Under the pieces are notes generated by a model. That model saw only the letters and a list, made by a program, of their open reading frames with translations, had not been told where the DNA came from and searched no databases. Position numbers and translations under genes: made by a program. Below are positions 9,017-18,380 of a stretch of DNA of 64,000 nt, in pieces. Source of the stretch: Sphingobacterium sp. JB170 (GTDB lineage: Bacteria > Bacteroidota > Bacteroidia > Sphingobacteriales > Sphingobacteriaceae); contig NZ_FUKU01000013.1 of NCBI RefSeq assembly GCF_900163865.1, positions 434,001 to 498,000 on the forward strand, in the 5' to 3' direction. Each line of letters begins with the position of its first letter. The stretch's first letter is position 1.

Positions 9017-9484
9017 ATGAAAAAGCAAAAAAAGAAGGTTACATCAGTGGACAAGTATGAGAAGTATTCCGAAATCGGGGAAATGTACTCGTCCAAGTGG
9101 AAGCATTTAGAACTATTCATCCCATGCAATTTTAGGATGTTATGTGCCATTCTGAACATTAAGTTAGAAGACGTACTAGGCGATTTTATGTGGATAGTGA
9201 GCTACTCCCATTCTGACCGTGCAACGGAAAAACAACGAAGGGCTGCCAGGAAGTTTTTCCTCACATGCGGATTCGGACAGCCCGGTTACGCAAAAAATGA
9301 CATAAAGAGAATGTTCAATGAGCTGAAAGCGGTCAGGACAGTTTGTGACACGATTAACGGTATGGAGCCGGATGACACTAGACTGTTTTGGAAAAACAAC
9401 CATATGTATGTAGAGCACTGGTTCAAACGGTGGTTTGAAAAGAATAAACGAACGGATGATGTAACAGTGCTTGAAAAATACTAA
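9017..9484 (+). CDS. Hypothetical protein, first gene of accessory cassette
   Basis: 155 residues, basic N-terminus (MKKQKKKVTSVDKYEKYSE), no membrane segment or signal. The central part (LNIKLEDVLGDFMWIVSYSHSDRATEKQRRAARKFFLTCGFGQPGY) looks like a compact helical domain. It reads like small proteins seen in Bacteroidota mobile-element cargo, but I cannot name the family. Only 3 bases separate its stop from the next gene, so the two are almost certainly co-transcribed. Confidence 0.7.
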   Translation: MKKQKKKVTSVDKYEKYSEIGEMYSSKWKHLELFIPCNFRMLCAILNIKLEDVLGDFMWIVSYSHSDRATEKQRRAARKFFLTCGFGQPGYAKNDIKRMFNELKAVRTVCDTINGMEPDDTRLFWKNNHMYVEHWFKRWFEKNKRTDDVTVLEKY

Positions 9485-9487
9485 CCC

Positions 9488-10147
9488 ATGAAGATCATGA
9501 ACAATGTAAACTCTTTTCACATGATCCGCGTCCTTACCCGGTGCGAGATCTGCCTACATCAGGGCGGTTCGTACGCCGTCCATGTGGATGAGCCGGATGA
9601 CATTGCCCAGTGGATAGATTACTACGTGGAGAACGGAGAGTTAATCATCCAAACCAAACCAATACATTATGGCTTCTTATTACTAAGCGGTAGCTACCCC
9701 AAAATGATAGTTGAATGTACTAACCTGACCTGCATCCAAATTTGTGACAGGGCATTTGTCACGACAAAAGAAGAATTTCAAGTGGAGAAACTTGGCATAA
9801 TTGTCTATCAAGGTAGAATTGAGTTGGATATAAATGCGGTCTTAACCGATTGTACAGTGCTTAAAAGAGCGATGGCAAAAATACGTGGCAGTACGATTGT
9901 ATCGCAGGTTTTAGTGCATCAGCACGGTGTATATCATGGTGATGAATTTGATGCGTCAGAAGCCTATATCCACCTTCATGGTGATGGTCAGGCTTCGGTG
10001 TGGGCCACAGAAGAACTGGAAGCCAGCTTGTTCAGCAGAAGCAAATTACAGTATCATGGAATTCCATCAATGCGGTTAATTCATATTGATGAAGGTTGTT
10101 CGATCAAGCCATTTGACCGATCTGGATTTACAAAACACGAGGATTAA
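9488..10147 (+). CDS. GIN/DUF2807-like beta-helix protein, no signal peptide
   Basis: 219 residues. The pattern of short repeated beta-strands resembles the GIN (DUF2807) putative auto-transporter-adhesin head domain: an opening like YAVHVDEPDDIAQWIDYYVENGELII, later EAYIHLHGDGQASVWATEEL and LFSRSKLQYHG. GIN proteins are normally exported. This one has no signal peptide or membrane anchor and sits between cytoplasmic-looking genes, so it is probably intracellular. It is the second gene of the cassette. Role unknown; assignment from the strand pattern only. Confidence 0.6.
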   Translation: MKIMNNVNSFHMIRVLTRCEICLHQGGSYAVHVDEPDDIAQWIDYYVENGELIIQTKPIHYGFLLLSGSYPKMIVECTNLTCIQICDRAFVTTKEEFQVEKLGIIVYQGRIELDINAVLTDCTVLKRAMAKIRGSTIVSQVLVHQHGVYHGDEFDASEAYIHLHGDGQASVWATEELEASLFSRSKLQYHGIPSMRLIHIDEGCSIKPFDRSGFTKHED

Positions 10148-10166
10148 CTAATAAAAATTTTGAGTT

Positions 10167-11426
10167 ATGGATAATGCATATTTAAATAATCCAGAAGACA
10201 AATACGAAACACCGTGGTTCTTACTGGAAGGAGGAATCTTTGATTCTATTCGTTACGGTACCTTTGAATCTTTTAATGAAAGTCTATGGCAACTGCTTGT
10301 GGCGTTAACGTCAAACTACAACAAAGACGATGCTGAGAAACAGAAACTATCAGGGACTCTGGGTAAAGTGGTACAGATGGTGAAGGGGTGTCATTATTTC
10401 CTGCATCATAAAAAGCGTTTAAATTTTAAGGAAGACTGGATAGATGTCAACTGGTTACCGAATCCTTATCGTTGTCAGAAAAAATATCGATCAAGTAACG
10501 ATCAGAAACTTAACCATCATCTGGCACATTTTAAAGAGCCCTTTTCAAAACTTACACGTGAGGAAGCACAGAACTTCGTACTGACTTTTAAGCATTTCTT
10601 CATAGATATGGACTTGACCTCGTGGCTGAATTTACTAGAAGACTGGAAATCTTGCCTGAATCGCAATGATACCTTATTTGAATCCGGAGAATACGCTCCG
10701 TTAAAGACTTATGAAAAACTGGTGGGTCTACATGAAGCTTGCATGTTAGGATATCATTGGGCTGAATATTCTTATCCTCCGCCCAACCGGCATTTGATTG
10801 AAGATTTTCTAGGAACTACTTACGAAGGTTACAGGTATGCCAGTCCATTTGAAATGATTGATGGTATATTCTGTGGGGTTAGTTATGTCGATCTTCACGA
10901 GAATATTTCAGCGTTGTACATGGGATGTTCGCGTAAACGCAAGGAATTAACAATGGACGTTGTTGACTTGCGGTTTTATTTATGCTGGTTAATAGAAACG
11001 GGATGGCTACTGTTACAAACGGATTATCTCCCAGAAGATTGGCTCCTTCCGGATAGTTTCGATGTTTTGCACTGTCCCTTGCCTGAAAAAGAAGTACAAT
11101 ACTGGAGGCCGAAATGCCTAAGCATCAAGGAACGGAATAAACTAACGAAGACATTATCAAAGTTGTACCATGATATCGACGTTCATGACGTAATATATGA
11201 GGCAGAGAACCGAATTATACGCTATTTAGACCCAAATAATACGGACTGCCTGAGCGAGGAAAATTTGAAGTCTAGAGTTCGCCTGCTTAAAACCCTGGAT
11301 ATACTTACCCTGATTGTATTGGATTTTTGCAAAAGGCGGACAAAACCTGATGGAATCACCTATCCAAAAGTATCTGAAGAAGAAAAGGTTGAGGACATAG
11401 ATGAAGTCGAAAACTCAATATTATGA
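10167..11426 (+). CDS. Large hypothetical protein of accessory cassette
   Basis: 419 residues, acidic and mostly helical, no signal peptide or membrane segment. A His/Lys/Cys patch (MVKGCHYFLHHKKRLNFKE, about residues 71-90) and a Trp-rich segment (WRPKCLSIKERNKLTKTL) stand out, but there is no motif I can assign. It lies 19 bases after the GIN-like gene and 19 bases before the HEPN gene on the same strand. Identical spacing and strand suggest one functional unit. I do not recognise the family. Confidence 0.7.
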   Translation: MDNAYLNNPEDKYETPWFLLEGGIFDSIRYGTFESFNESLWQLLVALTSNYNKDDAEKQKLSGTLGKVVQMVKGCHYFLHHKKRLNFKEDWIDVNWLPNPYRCQKKYRSSNDQKLNHHLAHFKEPFSKLTREEAQNFVLTFKHFFIDMDLTSWLNLLEDWKSCLNRNDTLFESGEYAPLKTYEKLVGLHEACMLGYHWAEYSYPPPNRHLIEDFLGTTYEGYRYASPFEMIDGIFCGVSYVDLHENISALYMGCSRKRKELTMDVVDLRFYLCWLIETGWLLLQTDYLPEDWLLPDSFDVLHCPLPEKEVQYWRPKCLSIKERNKLTKTLSKLYHDIDVHDVIYEAENRIIRYLDPNNTDCLSEENLKSRVRLLKTLDILTLIVLDFCKRRTKPDGITYPKVSEEEKVEDIDEVENSIL

Positions 11427-11445
11427 ACTATAAATCTATTTAATT

Positions 11446-13125
11446 ATGAAACACACTGATCAAAAAGAGCTGACAATTTTAAAACAAATTATCCTTGCGT
11501 TGACTTCAAAATATAACATCGAAAGTATTTACCTGAATACTCATGAAGGTACCGATGTAAGTTATGAACTGATTATTCTGGTATCTAATAAGTACGTGAA
11601 AACTCTGGGCGAATTGGTACCTAAAATTGTGAATACGATAAGGGAATACCCACAATATCGCATCATGTGCTATGTCGCCTTCCAAGCGAAAGACAAAATC
11701 AGAGAGGGCAGCCTGTTTTTGTTTTCATCCTGTCAGCCTGAGAAACTGGTATACCAAAAGGAAGAGTCTGACTTTAAACCTGTACCTGCTAATTATGATT
11801 CCAGAAAATGCTTAGATCTGACCATGGAATTGCGACACAGGGAAGAGCAAAAAATTGATGAGTTTAAAGACGGGTATTATCATTTCAAGGAACAAGGGAA
11901 GTACGCAATGGCTTCGTTTATGTTGCATCAAACTATCGAATTAACTTACCGTTACCTCGAACTACTGTTAACGGCGAAGGAAAGGATTACGCACTCTATC
12001 CGTTGCCATCATCGTTTCCTGAAGGAATCATGTTCTTTATATCCAGCTATTTTTAATGACGAAGTGGATGAAGATATCCATCTGTTTCAGGTACTGGAGG
12101 ATATTTACCGGGCAACCCGCTATGAGGACAAATTTCAGGTTGACTTGGAAACATTGCTTCAACTGGAAGGAAAAATGGAAACCGTACTGTCAGCCGCCGT
12201 AGTCATCTTTGAGCAAGTTGTCCTTGCTTTTGAGCAGCAAGTTTCAAATGCAAGCATTCCTGACCAGGATAAAAAGTCTTCTAATTCCAAACAAAAAACA
12301 GAATTCCAATTCGATAAGAGTACCCCGCAGGAAAGTATACTTGAATATATACATTCCCAGATTAACGAGGATATCAGCATTTATCTGTTTGGCAACCGGA
12401 CAAGACGCTTTGAGATACGGGGTGTTAATGTGAAAGATGATAAGAATGAAACAGCAGACCATTGTTATGATCTACTTATCGTGAGTGATAGCGATATCCG
12501 GGATAAAGTAATGAATATCCAGGCTTCAATTAATCAAGAATCTGGAATATCCGTATTGTTGCTTTCGTTTACACGTGAGCAAATACAGAAGAAACTGAAC
12601 AGTAATAGTCCCTTTTTTCATCAAGTTTTGCAATACAACGCATCGTTATTCTGCTCAGATAATTATTCTCCGGATTGGACTTTTCATGAGAACAACGGTA
12701 TCCTTACTGAAGACGAACAGGGTAAGGCCAAAACGAAATGGTATAGCCGAGAAAATAATGCAAGCGGATTTTATAACGGTGGCTCTGGAATAGATAATTC
12801 GGAAGAGGTTGCAATTAAGGTATTGCTCTATAATCAAGCTATCGAGCAAGCCTGTTTAGGACTGCTGGAATATTACTACGGTTATAGCCCGTATCAGTAT
12901 AATCTAAAACACTTGTATAGCCTTTGCTCAAGTTTTTGGCTATTTCCGAACGATATTTTTCCCCGATCAACAGAAGAAGAAAAGTTACTTTTCGATGAAT
13001 TTGCCCAAACTGTGAGTGATACCCGATACCTAGGCTCGTCTTCAGTCGGTTGGGATGAAGCTTATCGGTATGATCAACGATGTGAGCGGTTTCTGGAACA
13101 ATGTAGCAATCTGGTCCGTGGGTAA
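11446..13125 (+). CDS. Tandem nucleotidyltransferase-like/HEPN protein (two units)
   Basis: 559 residues. Each half carries the same order of parts. Unit 1: a nucleotidyltransferase-like strand pattern (about 10-105, SIYLNTHEGTDVSYELIILVS), then a HEPN helical domain (about 125-265, GKYAMASFMLHQTIELTYRYLE). Unit 2: about 305-400 (SIYLFGNRTRRFE ... CYDLLIVSDSD), then HEPN (about 440-555, VAIKVLLYNQAIEQACLGLLEYYYG). In both, the canonical GS and DxD catalytic positions are altered (YEL in unit 1, CYD in unit 2), suggesting binding or regulation rather than nucleotide transfer. HEPN domains commonly act as RNases in toxin and defence systems; an R-x4-6-H motif is not clearly visible here. Confidence 0.75.
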   Translation: MKHTDQKELTILKQIILALTSKYNIESIYLNTHEGTDVSYELIILVSNKYVKTLGELVPKIVNTIREYPQYRIMCYVAFQAKDKIREGSLFLFSSCQPEKLVYQKEESDFKPVPANYDSRKCLDLTMELRHREEQKIDEFKDGYYHFKEQGKYAMASFMLHQTIELTYRYLELLLTAKERITHSIRCHHRFLKESCSLYPAIFNDEVDEDIHLFQVLEDIYRATRYEDKFQVDLETLLQLEGKMETVLSAAVVIFEQVVLAFEQQVSNASIPDQDKKSSNSKQKTEFQFDKSTPQESILEYIHSQINEDISIYLFGNRTRRFEIRGVNVKDDKNETADHCYDLLIVSDSDIRDKVMNIQASINQESGISVLLLSFTREQIQKKLNSNSPFFHQVLQYNASLFCSDNYSPDWTFHENNGILTEDEQGKAKTKWYSRENNASGFYNGGSGIDNSEEVAIKVLLYNQAIEQACLGLLEYYYGYSPYQYNLKHLYSLCSSFWLFPNDIFPRSTEEEKLLFDEFAQTVSDTRYLGSSSVGWDEAYRYDQRCERFLEQCSNLVRG

Positions 13126-13238
13126 ACAATCCCCCTTATTGTCGCCGTAGAGACAGATACTATTTAGGATTGTAAAAAGCAATTAACGGGATTGCCCTTG
13201 GCATAGGAATAAAATAAATGTCAAGTAAATCCCAGTAT

Positions 13239-13282
13239 TTACAAGCATTTAATCACCCAATTAAGTGATTAAATGCTTGTAA
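13239..13282. terminator. Strong hairpin between convergent genes
   Basis: Perfect 18-bp inverted repeat (arm TTACAAGCATTTAATCAC at 13239-13256, complement at 13265-13282) with an 8-base loop. It lies between the end of the HEPN gene and the end of the oppositely oriented PepSY gene, so it probably stops transcription from both sides. The following T run is weak. Confidence 0.6.
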
Positions 13283-13361
13283 TAAATTTAGTTGTTGGAT
13301 ACTTTAGTTTTTCTTTTTTTCAGCCTGGAAGCTTTTTTGATCGTGATTGCTGATGTTTACG

Positions 13362-14537
13362 CTATTTTTTGCATCTTTTCTTTTTTCCCCACTTTCTGTT
13401 ATACCAAATGATGAAGCCGGTGACGGGAAGCGAAGCGCAAATCAAACAGGTTATACAGGCTATAATCTTTGTTGACAAACCACCAATTGTTCCCACGTGT
13501 AAGTCACTGTTAAGCCGGATTATTTTTTGTCCTGCGGTGAGTTTCTCAAATGGCAAGGTACCATTACGTACGCTGAAACCTTTAGAGGAAAGCTCAGTTA
13601 GTGTCCCGGGATCAAAATAGCGGCTATAAATACCATAATAAGTCCCTGGATAAGGATTTATGGTGAACTGTATAGGAGTGGTACTATCGTATAAAAAGGA
13701 TAGCGTAATTTCACTTTTCCCGATTTGTACATCGTTGAGGATTGTTTCCCATATCATATCAACAGGGGGCTCCATCCGCTTTTTAGCTACTGAAAATTCG
13801 TTAACCGACAATTCGTTCCAAATCGGGGTGCGGGATTCACCCACAAACGAATGATGCATCTCTCTGTACCACTGAAAGCTGTAATATATACCGGTGTAAG
13901 TCAACACAAATGCAAATATGAAGGCATAAAAGCCGAGCACATTGTGCAGATCGATATTGACCCGCTTCCAGCTTGCGCTCCACATAATACGAAAACTCTT
14001 TGCACGTGTTGATTTTGTCCATTTTCTCGGATACCACCAGAATATACCGGTAACCATAACAATAAGAAAAACCAGGCAGCCGGCCCCTACAATTGGGCTT
14101 CCGATCTGCCTGGGTAACCAAAGGAAACGGTGCCCACTTCGTATAAACTCAAAAAAACGATGTGTAGCGCTTTCCTGGAAAACATAATTATACAAAATCT
14201 TACCAGTGTGGGGATCCATATGAAGATAGCCGACATAGATAGCGTTGAGTGTATCAGAATAGTCAATATAACTTGACTTCCCTGTTTCGCGGTACGTTAA
14301 GCTGTGCAGCTTGTAATTATTTGGACTTTCTATAGAATCCAGATAGCGAGTCGCAGATTCGTGCAGTGTCGTGGGATTCTTGTAAGAAACATCGGTATTG
14401 TTGAGCCAATGAAAAGGCTCTGTAAAAAAAGCGACTTCATCACGAAGCACCCATATGCCTCCCGTAAGGCATACGATAAAAACGATGCCCCCGGAAAACA
14501 AGCCAAGCCAAAGGTGTAGCCATTTGATGATCTGCAT
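13362..14537 (-). CDS. PepSY-associated transmembrane protein
   Basis: 391 residues. A first membrane helix near the start (WLHLWLGLFSGGIVFIVCLTGGIWVLRDE) is followed by a periplasmic PepSY region, further helices (PIVGAGCLVFLIVMVTGIFWWYP; VLGFYAFIFAFVLTYTGIYYSF) and a C-terminal helix. This is the iron-regulated membrane protein family found with siderophore receptors. Some members act as inner-membrane ferric-siderophore reductases. It starts 13 bases after the siderophore receptor stop, so the pair is one operon. Confidence 0.88.
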   Translation of the reverse strand: MQIIKWLHLWLGLFSGGIVFIVCLTGGIWVLRDEVAFFTEPFHWLNNTDVSYKNPTTLHESATRYLDSIESPNNYKLHSLTYRETGKSSYIDYSDTLNAIYVGYLHMDPHTGKILYNYVFQESATHRFFEFIRSGHRFLWLPRQIGSPIVGAGCLVFLIVMVTGIFWWYPRKWTKSTRAKSFRIMWSASWKRVNIDLHNVLGFYAFIFAFVLTYTGIYYSFQWYREMHHSFVGESRTPIWNELSVNEFSVAKKRMEPPVDMIWETILNDVQIGKSEITLSFLYDSTTPIQFTINPYPGTYYGIYSRYFDPGTLTELSSKGFSVRNGTLPFEKLTAGQKIIRLNSDLHVGTIGGLSTKIIACITCLICASLPVTGFIIWYNRKWGKKKRCKK

Positions 14538-14550
14538 ACCCTTATTATCT

Positions 14551-17208
14551 TTAAAGGCTATAGCGTATGGAAAAGCGGAAATTTCGCCCGGGCATCGATT
14601 TCATAAAAAACTCGCCCGACTTGCCCGCTAGATAGTTAAAGCTATTTGCTGAAAAATTATAGGTATCCGCCAGGTTATAGAGGTTCAGCGCGAAAGAAAC
14701 CTTTTTGCGATTGTAGTACAAAGCTGCATCGATACTCTTATAATTCGGGAGTTTCTGCTGCTTATCCGTATCCTCTTTTTTAAATGTGACAACATACCTG
14801 TCCTTCTGGTAGGAAGTACCGGCTCCTAGACCAAAACCTTTTAATGTGCCTTGGCTAAAACGGTAAGTCAACCAGATGTTGCCATTGTGGATCGGATTGG
14901 TTGGGCGTGTACCTATAAGGAGCGGGTCAGCGTCTTTGGTGACTTTGGCATTGATGTAGGCGTAGTTTGCGGTGAGTTGCAGGCCAGGTGTTAGATTTCC
15001 CATAATGTCTACTTCTATTCCTTCACTTCGTATCTGCCCCCACTGCGCACTAAAGCCAGGGTTGTCTATATCTGCCGTAAGCACGTTGTTTTTAGTGATT
15101 CTGTAGGCACTTATCTGGGTAAATAACGCCTTTTCCAGCCACTGGCGTTTAATGCCGAATTCGATATTATTACCGGTAAGGGGTTCAAACTTGCTGCCAT
15201 CAAATGACTGTCCGGGCTGTTGAAGGAAGGATTGGTCATAAAGGGCATAAATCGACGTATTGGAAAATGGATGTACCAAAAGTCCCGCCCTGGGAGAAAA
15301 GACCTTATCAACCTCCGGTTTAGACGTGCTCCCATTGCTGTAGTAGGTATATCTGCCACCTAGGGTCAGCTGTATCCATGGAGCCAAAGTAAGTTGATCC
15401 TGGATCATGACAGCCTGCCAACTCATAGTCTGTGGCACACCCAAACTGTTTGGTGTATTATCATAGCCAAAACTGAGGTTATCGATGTCTATCAACGTGT
15501 CCAGTTGTTTGCTAAGTCCGTAGAGTGGGTCATAGACGTTAATAGGGAGTATATTACGGACGTCTGCATGTTTGCCCTTGGTATGGAGGATACCTCCGTC
15601 GATTCCCACCAGTAATTGGTGGGACACTGATCCAGAACGAAAATTTCCGTTTATAAATGCCTGTGCAGTGTAGAAATCATCGTAAAATTCAATATACCGG
15701 TAACGTCTGGTCAATAACCCATCAGGATCTACGATTGCGTTTAGGCTATAAAGGTCTTTGCCTTTCCATCGCGCCAGCATAACACCAGCTTGCGAGGTAA
15801 TTTTCCAATTGTCATCTAGGTGGTGTTCAACATGAACATATCCATAGTTGTTGGAGAGTTTTGTTTGTCCAACCGCCGGATCACCGACCAATAGATCCCG
15901 TGGCAACGGCTGCCGGTCAACAGTGGGCATCACATTGTTTGTCGCTAAAAGACCGGCCACATCCATATTGTATTCGAGGGTGACGTTTGTTCGATCTGAA
16001 GCCTTATATTGTATAACAGGGGCTATGCTGAACCGATTGTTCTGTCCATAGTTGACATGTGTTCCTGATTTTTGTCCCATAACGTTCAATCGGTACGACA
16101 CTTTCTCAGACAACGGTGCGCCCACATCCACCGAAGTGCGATAAAGGCCATAACTGCCAGTCATAAATTCTATTGATGCATGTTTATAGGAAAGTGGTTT
16201 TTTGGTTACTACATTGAACATACCGCCTGGTTCGCCCTGTGCGAGCATAAAACCTGCTGGCCCCTTTATGAATTCGATATTTTCAATATAACTCATATCC
16301 TCCTGCAAGATGCCGTATCCGATAAGGGTAGAAATAGGCATTCCGTTACGCAACCGGTTATTGCCAGCAGAAGTTCCGCGAATACTAAACCCAGTAGATG
16401 CACCTGCATAAGGCATATTGTCGGTTATACCACTTATGTTTTTCGTAATCTCCGAGGGTGTCAGGAGTTGCTGTTCTTTAAAAGTGGTGGAACCTATGGA
16501 AAGTATGTTCTGTGGTGTTTCCATTAAAGGGCTCTGGATACGGAGAAAACGAGAAGGCGTGTCTACCACTTTGTTAACTGGCATACCATTGACAACTACT
16601 TCCTGTAACGTTTGCGCATCTTCGTTAAGGGTAAATGTTACATTGACTATGCCATCAGGGACTACGGCTATTTGCTGTTGTTGTGTCTGTAATCCTACAA
16701 AGCTGGCTGTGATGGTATATGTACCTGTTTCGATATTCTCCAGCCTGAACTGGCCCCGATCATTTGCCTGTGTGCTGCGCTGACCCCGAATACCTATGCT
16801 CACAAAACCCGCAGGCTGACCATCACTGGTATACACAACACCGGACACGGTTCCCCTTCCCTTAGAAGGTTGTATATTTATTTGGTTTCCCTTTACCTGC
16901 ATTCCTCTTGCAAGTTCTCCGAAAAGTTGTTCCAATACACCGGACAGCGGTTGATTGGTCACGTTGAGGGAAACCACTCTGTCTGAATTGACAAAGGTCT
17001 CGCTGTAGGCAATGCTGCAATCGGCCGCTTTCTCCACGACGGTAATAGCTTCTGAAAGTTTGACTCTATTGACTTGGATAGTGACCTTTTTCTGCAAGAT
17101 GCCTTGTTGTGAAAATGCGGCCGGAATGAAAGTGATAGATAATATAATAAGGGATAGATATAACTTAAATTGTTTTAGGTTTCGAATGTTTATAAATAAA
17201 GAATACAT
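14551..17208 (-). CDS. TonB-dependent siderophore receptor with STN domain
   Basis: 885 residues. The order is signal sequence; STN (secretin/TonB N-terminal) domain about 38-110 (VTIQVNRVKLSEAITVVEKA); CarboxypepD-like domain about 118-195; plug about 220-345 (TPQNILSIGSTTFKEQQLLTPSEITKNI is diagnostic of TonB siderophore receptors); barrel ending FRFSIRYSL. The STN domain signals ligand binding to FecR, whose gene lies just upstream with its ECF sigma factor. Together they form a surface-signalling uptake system for a hydroxamate- or ferrichrome-like chelate, ligand not determined. Confidence 0.93.
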   Translation of the reverse strand: MYSLFINIRNLKQFKLYLSLIILSITFIPAAFSQQGILQKKVTIQVNRVKLSEAITVVEKAADCSIAYSETFVNSDRVVSLNVTNQPLSGVLEQLFGELARGMQVKGNQINIQPSKGRGTVSGVVYTSDGQPAGFVSIGIRGQRSTQANDRGQFRLENIETGTYTITASFVGLQTQQQQIAVVPDGIVNVTFTLNEDAQTLQEVVVNGMPVNKVVDTPSRFLRIQSPLMETPQNILSIGSTTFKEQQLLTPSEITKNISGITDNMPYAGASTGFSIRGTSAGNNRLRNGMPISTLIGYGILQEDMSYIENIEFIKGPAGFMLAQGEPGGMFNVVTKKPLSYKHASIEFMTGSYGLYRTSVDVGAPLSEKVSYRLNVMGQKSGTHVNYGQNNRFSIAPVIQYKASDRTNVTLEYNMDVAGLLATNNVMPTVDRQPLPRDLLVGDPAVGQTKLSNNYGYVHVEHHLDDNWKITSQAGVMLARWKGKDLYSLNAIVDPDGLLTRRYRYIEFYDDFYTAQAFINGNFRSGSVSHQLLVGIDGGILHTKGKHADVRNILPINVYDPLYGLSKQLDTLIDIDNLSFGYDNTPNSLGVPQTMSWQAVMIQDQLTLAPWIQLTLGGRYTYYSNGSTSKPEVDKVFSPRAGLLVHPFSNTSIYALYDQSFLQQPGQSFDGSKFEPLTGNNIEFGIKRQWLEKALFTQISAYRITKNNVLTADIDNPGFSAQWGQIRSEGIEVDIMGNLTPGLQLTANYAYINAKVTKDADPLLIGTRPTNPIHNGNIWLTYRFSQGTLKGFGLGAGTSYQKDRYVVTFKKEDTDKQQKLPNYKSIDAALYYNRKKVSFALNLYNLADTYNFSANSFNYLAGKSGEFFMKSMPGRNFRFSIRYSL

Positions 17209-17352
17209 ATTTTTGATGAATGTAATTTTGATTGATTGATGAACAATTGATGATCGGTTACTAATTCCCGGGACAATGTTTGGCGACGGCGACCCGGGGA
17301 TTCTTGTTTATTCTCTTCGGCTTTATGGTGGATACATGTTTTGGGCTATTAC

Positions 17353-18291
17353 TTATGGATAAATGGTTACGTTTTTTCCTACTATTTTGAACCGGATGTC
17401 AGTAGCATAGGCCACATCTTCCAGTACCCGTCGCAATGATGGGTTTTCATATTTTATTTTCATACGGTATTCGTTGAGTTTAGGATCGCTGACTATGATG
17501 CTGACACCGTACCACCGTTCCAGTATGGGAACCATTTCGGCAATGGTACTGTGGTTGAATATCAATCTTCCGTCCTTCCAGCCGCTGTCCTCGTGCCCTG
17601 CAATTTCGTCCATTTGCAGTTGCCCTTTTTGATGGGTCGCCCGGTTATTGGCCACCAGTACCAGGGTGTCGCGGCTATCACTTGCCGTGAACATAACCTT
17701 ACCCTGTTCGACCGTTAGGTTTGTTTCTCCTTCGCTTTCAAAGCTGTTCAGATTGAATCTCGTACCCAGTACTTCGGTACGGGTACCGTGGGCTTCCACG
17801 ATAAAGGGCTTGCCCGCCTGTTTGACCACCTCGAAAAATGCTTCGCCGTCCAACGCTAATAGGCGCTGAGGCCCCTCGAACGCTTTGGGATAAGTCAATG
17901 TACTGCCGGAGTTAAGGTAGGCTTTTGAGCCATCCGGTAATACCACCGATATTTTTTTTCCGACGGGAACGTGTACCGTTTTGTACTCAGGAGTGGAACC
18001 ATTAAACGAAAACATGCCGATATGGTAACTATAGAAACCGATAGTGACAAAAACAAACCATAGTGCTGCGATGGATGCCGGCCGGAACCAAAAACGACGT
18101 TTTCTTTTCGCAAGGTGCATATCGATTGCATCGATAAGTTTGGCTTTCTCTGTTTCCAGGTCGGTGCCAGGCATGAAATCATAATGTGTGCCCGCATTCT
18201 CGTGGTTTAACCATTCTTCCACTAGCTTCTGTTCTTCGGAAGTGCAGGTGCCAGCTCCATATTTCTTCAACAAGTCCGGGTTTATTTCCAT
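17353..18291 (-). CDS. FecR-family anti-sigma factor
   Basis: 312 residues from the ATG at 18291. A longer frame to 18333 adds 14 residues, but MEINPDLLKKYGAGTCTSEEQKLVEEWL is the usual FecR opening. The N-terminal cytoplasmic sigma-binding region is followed by one membrane helix (SIAALWFVFVTIGFYSYHIGMF) and a periplasmic FecR domain (VHVPVGKKISVVLPDGSKAYLNSGSTLTYP) with a C-terminal DUF4974-like STN-binding part. It should hold the ECF sigma factor until the receptor at 14551 signals ligand. Confidence 0.92.
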   Translation of the reverse strand: MEINPDLLKKYGAGTCTSEEQKLVEEWLNHENAGTHYDFMPGTDLETEKAKLIDAIDMHLAKRKRRFWFRPASIAALWFVFVTIGFYSYHIGMFSFNGSTPEYKTVHVPVGKKISVVLPDGSKAYLNSGSTLTYPKAFEGPQRLLALDGEAFFEVVKQAGKPFIVEAHGTRTEVLGTRFNLNSFESEGETNLTVEQGKVMFTASDSRDTLVLVANNRATHQKGQLQMDEIAGHEDSGWKDGRLIFNHSTIAEMVPILERWYGVSIIVSDPKLNEYRMKIKYENPSLRRVLEDVAYATDIRFKIVGKNVTIYP

Positions 18292-18380
18292 CGTGAATGC
18301 TCCTTTAGCTATATAGTTCCACCCCGAAGGCAATTACCCTGAGTTTACGACGAAAAAAATAAAAATAACTTGGAAAATGG

